A DNA stretch of 11,100 bases, from assembly GCA_023700845.1 (NCBI GenBank), contig JAMPYD010000033.1:1-11100 (forward strand), in the 5' to 3' direction. The notes under the pieces are model-generated. The model was not told the origin of the DNA. It saw nothing but the letters and a program-made list of their open reading frames with translations, and searched no databases. How positions within the stretch are numbered: position 1 is the stretch's first letter; every line of letters starts with the position of its first letter. The stretch is from Elusimicrobiota bacterium (GTDB lineage Bacteria; Elusimicrobiota; Elusimicrobia; UBA1565; UBA9628). The position numbers and the translations under genes were made by a program. Below are positions 8,413 to 11,100 of the stretch, piece by piece.

Positions 8413-9737
8413 TGGCCGCCAAATCCCAGAAGACGTACATGCTGAACATGGGCCCGCAGCACCCGTCCATGCACGGCGTCGTCCGCCTCGTCCTCGAGCT
8501 CGAGGGGGAGCGCATCGTCGACGTGGACGCCGAGATCGGCTACCTGCACCGCGCCTTCGAGAAGCACGCCGAGAACGAGACCTGGAACAACGTCGTGCCC
8601 TGGACCGACCGCCTCAACTACGTCTCGCCGCTGATCAACAACGTCGGCTACGCGATGGCCGTGGAGCGGCTGGCGGGCATCGAGGTCCCCGAGCGCGGCC
8701 AGTACATCCGCGTGATCGCCTCGGAGATCTCGCGCGTGACCGACCACCTGACCTGCATCGGCGCCACCGCGATGGAGCTCGGCTCGCTGACCGTCTTCCT
8801 GTACCTGATCAAGGGCCGCGAGTTCCTGTACCAGCTCGTCGACCACCTGACCGGCGCGCGCATCACGACCGCGTTCACGCGCGTCGGCGGCGTCAAGGGC
8901 GACCTGCCTCCCGACTTCGCCGAGAAGTTCCGCGCCGTCGCCAAGGAGGTCCGGCTGGCGGTCGCGGAGAGCGACAAGCTCCTGACGCGCAACCGCATTT
9001 TCATGGACCGGATGGAAGGCACGGGCAAGCTCTCCCCGGCCGACGCGCTCGCCTACGGCATCACCGGCCCCTTCCTGCGCTCGACCGGCGTGCCCTACGA
9101 CGTGCGCCGCGCGCATCCGTACGCGGTCTACGGCAAGCTCGACTTCGAGATCCCCGTCGGCTCGACCGGCGACAACTACGACCGCTATCTGTGCCGCCTG
9201 GCGGAGATCGAGCAGTCCCTGCGCTTGATCGAGCAGTGCCTGGAGCGGATTCCCGACGGCCAGCATTCGCTCGAGCCCAAGGAGATCAAGTACGCCTTCG
9301 AGATCCAGGACGCGGGCAAGCACGGCGACACCGCCTTGCTCGCCAAGTACGCGGCCAAGGTGGACCAGACCCTCGAGGGCATGGGCAAGGACGCCCAGCC
9401 CGGCACGCGCACGGCCGACCGGAAGATCACGCTTCCCGCCAAGGAGAGCACCTACACCAACATCGAAGGCCTGATGAACCACTTCGAGCTCGTCATGTGG
9501 TCCTGGGGCGTGAGGATCCCGCCGTCGGAGACCTATTTCGCCGTCGAGGGCGGCAACGGCGAGCTCGGCTTCCATCTCGTCAGCGACGGCGGCGACGGCC
9601 CCTACCGCGTGCGCTGCCGCCCGCCGTGCCTGTTCCCGATGGCGGCCATGAAGAAGCTCTTGATCGGCGGCCAGATCGCGGACGTGATCCCGACCTTCGG
9701 CTCGATCAACATGATCGCCGGGGAGCTGGACCGGTGA
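8412..9737 (+). CDS. nuoD: NADH-quinone oxidoreductase subunit D (quinone-site subunit)
   Basis: NuoD (Nqo4, 49 kDa subunit) forms most of the quinone-binding pocket with NuoB and descends from the large subunit of NiFe hydrogenases. The protein has 441 residues. The N-terminal loop MGPQHPSMHG gives H17 and H21, with H17 at the place of the quinone-pocket His (bovine H59). Y70 in DRLNYVSPLINNVGY matches the quinone-pocket Tyr (bovine Y108). IGYLHRAFEKHAENETW, EISRVTDHL, FTRVGGVKGDLP, PFLRSTGVPYDVRR and the C-terminal RCRPPCLFPMAAM and FGSINMIAGELDR are typical. The C-terminal hydrogenase-type cysteine pairs are absent, as in complex I. ATG 8412 shares its A with the nuoC stop; the preceding Shine-Dalgarno is weak, which fits coupling to nuoC translation. 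The nuoE GTG overlaps its TGA. Confidence 0.97.
   Translation: MAAKSQKTYMLNMGPQHPSMHGVVRLVLELEGERIVDVDAEIGYLHRAFEKHAENETWNNVVPWTDRLNYVSPLINNVGYAMAVERLAGIEVPERGQYIRVIASEISRVTDHLTCIGATAMELGSLTVFLYLIKGREFLYQLVDHLTGARITTAFTRVGGVKGDLPPDFAEKFRAVAKEVRLAVAESDKLLTRNRIFMDRMEGTGKLSPADALAYGITGPFLRSTGVPYDVRRAHPYAVYGKLDFEIPVGSTGDNYDRYLCRLAEIEQSLRLIEQCLERIPDGQHSLEPKEIKYAFEIQDAGKHGDTALLAKYAAKVDQTLEGMGKDAQPGTRTADRKITLPAKESTYTNIEGLMNHFELVMWSWGVRIPPSETYFAVEGGNGELGFHLVSDGGDGPYRVRCRPPCLFPMAAMKKLLIGGQIADVIPTFGSINMIAGELDR
9720..9725 (+). promoter_or_regulatory. Ribosome binding site supporting the GTG start of nuoE
   Basis: GGGGAG inside the 3' end of nuoD lies 8 bases before the GTG at 9734. It favours that start over the ATG at 9752, whose nearest purine tract (GGAAAAG, 9745-9751) abuts the codon. 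Most genes of this operon overlap their neighbour by four bases, which also fits GTG 9734 (GTGA). Confidence 0.5.
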
Positions 9738-10237
9738 CGACAACGGAAAAGATGAACCACAGAGACACCGAGAAACGGTTTACGGCTGAACAGGAAAATA
9801 TCCTGGTTGGTTGGACGAAGAAGTATCCCTATTCGAACCTCGGCCTCATCGAGGCGCTGCGGGCCGTCCAGGATTGGCACCGCATGATCGCGCCCGAGGC
9901 CGCGGCCCGCGTCGCGGAGATCTTCGGCCTGCCGTTCAACCACGTCTGGGGCGTCGCCACCTTCTTCCCGACCTTCACCCGCTGGAAGACGGGCGAGAAG
10001 CGCGTCGGCGTCTGCCACGGACTGTCGTGCTTCCTCAAGGGCTCCAATAAGGCGGAGAAGTGCCTGGAGAAGACCCTCGGCGTGCCCAAGAAGCAGGCCA
10101 CCCCCGACGGCAAGCTTTCCTGGGAGACGATGGAGTGCCTCGGCGCCTGCGAGCAGGCCCCGGCGCTCCTGGTCAACGATAGGCTCGTCGGCCCGGCGAC
10201 GGAAGAAACGATCGCGAAGTTGAAGGACATGAAGTGA
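9734..10237 (+). CDS. nuoE: NADH-quinone oxidoreductase subunit E
   Basis: NuoE (Nqo2, 24 kDa subunit) carries the 2Fe-2S cluster N1a beside the NADH dehydrogenase NuoF. From GTG 9734 it has 167 residues. The thioredoxin-like domain shows the cluster ligands C94 and C99 in GVCHGLSCFLKG (C-x4-C) and C135 and C139 in METMECLGACEQAP-like context (C-x3-C). The helical N-terminal domain includes SNLGLIEALRAVQDWH and FNHVWGVATFF. The first 20 or so residues (TTTEKMNHRDTEKRFTAEQ) are polar, AT-richer than any neighbour and do not look like the family; the bases under them resemble a dispersed repeat (see repeat at 9755-9775). An ATG at 9752 would remove six of these residues. The gene overlaps nuoD and nuoF as GTGA at both ends. 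The C-terminal core is secure; only the start is uncertain. Confidence 0.93.
   Translation: MTTTEKMNHRDTEKRFTAEQENILVGWTKKYPYSNLGLIEALRAVQDWHRMIAPEAAARVAEIFGLPFNHVWGVATFFPTFTRWKTGEKRVGVCHGLSCFLKGSNKAEKCLEKTLGVPKKQATPDGKLSWETMECLGACEQAPALLVNDRLVGPATEETIAKLKDMK
9755..9775 (+). repeat. Possible fragment of an ACCACAGAGACACAGAG-type dispersed repeat
   Basis: The 21 bases encoding NHRDTEK in nuoE read as an ACCACAGAGACACCGAGAA core. This strongly resembles a short repeat seen in many environmental bacterial genomes, from memory, in which CACAGAGACACAGAG-type motifs are translated as NHRDTE or similar. It sits in a low-GC patch (46 G/C in the 100 bases 9741-9840, against about 70% around it). Only one copy is in the window, so the call rests on recall of the motif and on the composition change. 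Confidence 0.3.
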
Positions 10238-11100
10238 CCAAGATTCTGACGAAGCACTTCGACGAGCCCAAGCTCCATGAGCTGGAGACTTATCGCCGCC
10301 TCGGCGGCTACGAGGCCCTCGCGAAGGCCCGGGGCATGGAGCGCAAGGCGCTTCAGGAAGAGGTCGTGAAGTCGAACCTGCGCGGCCTCGGCGGCGCGGG
10401 CTTCCCGGTCGGCTTCAAGTGGAGCACGGTGCCGCCCGAGGACAAGGTCCCCGGCCCCCGCTACGTCGTCGTCAACTGCGACGAGTCCGAGCCCGGCTGC
10501 TTCAAGGACCGCGTCCTGGTCACGCGCGCCCCGCATCAGCTCCTCGAGGGCCTGCTCATCGCCTCCTACGTGATCGGCGCCAAGGACTCCTTCATCTTCA
10601 TCCGCGGCGAGTACCAGAACCAGTACGACATCCTCGAGAAAGCCGTCGCCGAGGCGAAAGCCGCCGGCCTGCTCGGAGACGTCAACCTCCACCTCATGCG
10701 CGGCGCCGGCGCCTACATCTCCGGCCTCGACACCGCCTTGCTCGAGACGATGGAGGGCAAGAAGGCCTGGCCGCGCCAGCCCCCGCCCTTCCCGACCGTC
10801 GCCGGCCTGATGGGCAAGCCCACGGTCGTCAACAACGTCGAGACCTTGTCCATGCTCCCGTTCATCGTGCGCGAGGGCGGCGAGGCCTTCGCCAAGATCG
10901 GCTCCGCCAAGAACGGCGGCACCGTGCTTTTCTCCATCTCCGGACACGTCGAGAAGGAAGGCGTCTATGAAGTGCCGATGGGCACGAAGCTGCGCGACGT
11001 CCTGGCCCTGGCGGGCGGCGTGAAGGGGGGCAAGAAGCTCAAGGCCGTCATCCCCGGCGGCACCTCGATGCCGCCCCTGCTCGAGAAGGACCTCGACATC
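10234..11100 (+). CDS. nuoF: NADH-quinone oxidoreductase subunit F, N-terminal part
   Basis: NuoF (Nqo1, 51 kDa subunit) oxidises NADH with FMN and passes electrons to cluster N3. The gene starts at GTG 10234, overlapping the nuoE stop as GTGA, with AAGGA at 10223-10227 six bases upstream, and runs off the right edge after 289 codons (about two thirds of the usual 430). Visible parts are GGYEAL (residues 24-29), the FMN loop RGLGGAGFPVGFKW (50-63), NCDESEPGCFKDR (81-93) with E86 at the place of E. coli E95, FIRGEYQNQYD, the nucleotide-site segment GAGAYISGLDTALLETMEG (157-175) and GKPTVVNNVETL. Two changes stand out: L52 where canonical NuoF has Arg (GRGGAGF), and GLDTAL where it has GEETAL. 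The N3-ligand cysteines lie beyond the window. Confidence 0.95.
   Translation, partial: MTKILTKHFDEPKLHELETYRRLGGYEALAKARGMERKALQEEVVKSNLRGLGGAGFPVGFKWSTVPPEDKVPGPRYVVVNCDESEPGCFKDRVLVTRAPHQLLEGLLIASYVIGAKDSFIFIRGEYQNQYDILEKAVAEAKAAGLLGDVNLHLMRGAGAYISGLDTALLETMEGKKAWPRQPPPFPTVAGLMGKPTVVNNVETLSMLPFIVREGGEAFAKIGSAKNGGTVLFSISGHVEKEGVYEVPMGTKLRDVLALAGGVKGGKKLKAVIPGGTSMPPLLEKDLDI

Noticed and set aside
8612..8660. Asp to Asn before the quinone-pocket Tyr of NuoD (RLNYVS instead of RLDYVS)
   Set aside because: I recall RLNY in NuoD of other bacterial groups, including Bacteroidetes-like sequences, so it is probably ordinary variation; the Tyr and His of the pocket are kept.

Overview
The window is a stretch of a GC-rich bacterial chromosome, about 70% G+C by eye, with all genes on the + strand. 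It is dominated by one tightly packed operon for the 14-subunit type of respiratory complex I (NADH:quinone oxidoreductase, nuo/Nqo). The taxon cannot be fixed from this window. High GC and the gene order suggest an uncultured lineage; Elusimicrobiota is a guess only.

Layout. Bases 1-812 hold the 3' part of a YbhN/UPF0104-type polytopic membrane protein (lysylphosphatidylglycerol-synthase transmembrane family). Bases 822-1574 encode a secreted protein of unknown function. After a 59-base gap with a plausible sigma-70-type promoter, eleven nuo genes follow without a real break: nuoJ, K, L, M, N, A, B, C, D, E and the first 289 codons of nuoF, which runs off the right edge. Consecutive nuo genes overlap by 1-10 bases, most often as ATGA or GTGA, so translational coupling is likely. 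No stretch of 300 bases lacks a gene.

How it works together. NuoE and NuoF form the NADH-oxidising tip. NuoB, NuoC and NuoD form part of the connecting module carrying cluster N2 and the quinone pocket. NuoA, J, K, L, M and N form most of the proton-pumping membrane arm. NuoG, NuoH and NuoI are absent from the window. The order J-K-L-M-N-A-B-C-D-E-F is the textbook A-to-N order circularly permuted at the I/J junction, which predicts nuoG-H-I just downstream.

No wholly new system is visible. The points worth a second look are the permuted operon; unusual substitutions in the nucleotide-binding part of NuoF and in the NuoN, NuoL and NuoA membrane subunits; a low-GC patch at the nuoD/nuoE junction resembling a dispersed repeat; and two transcription-unit starts that look leaderless while most internal genes have Shine-Dalgarno sequences.
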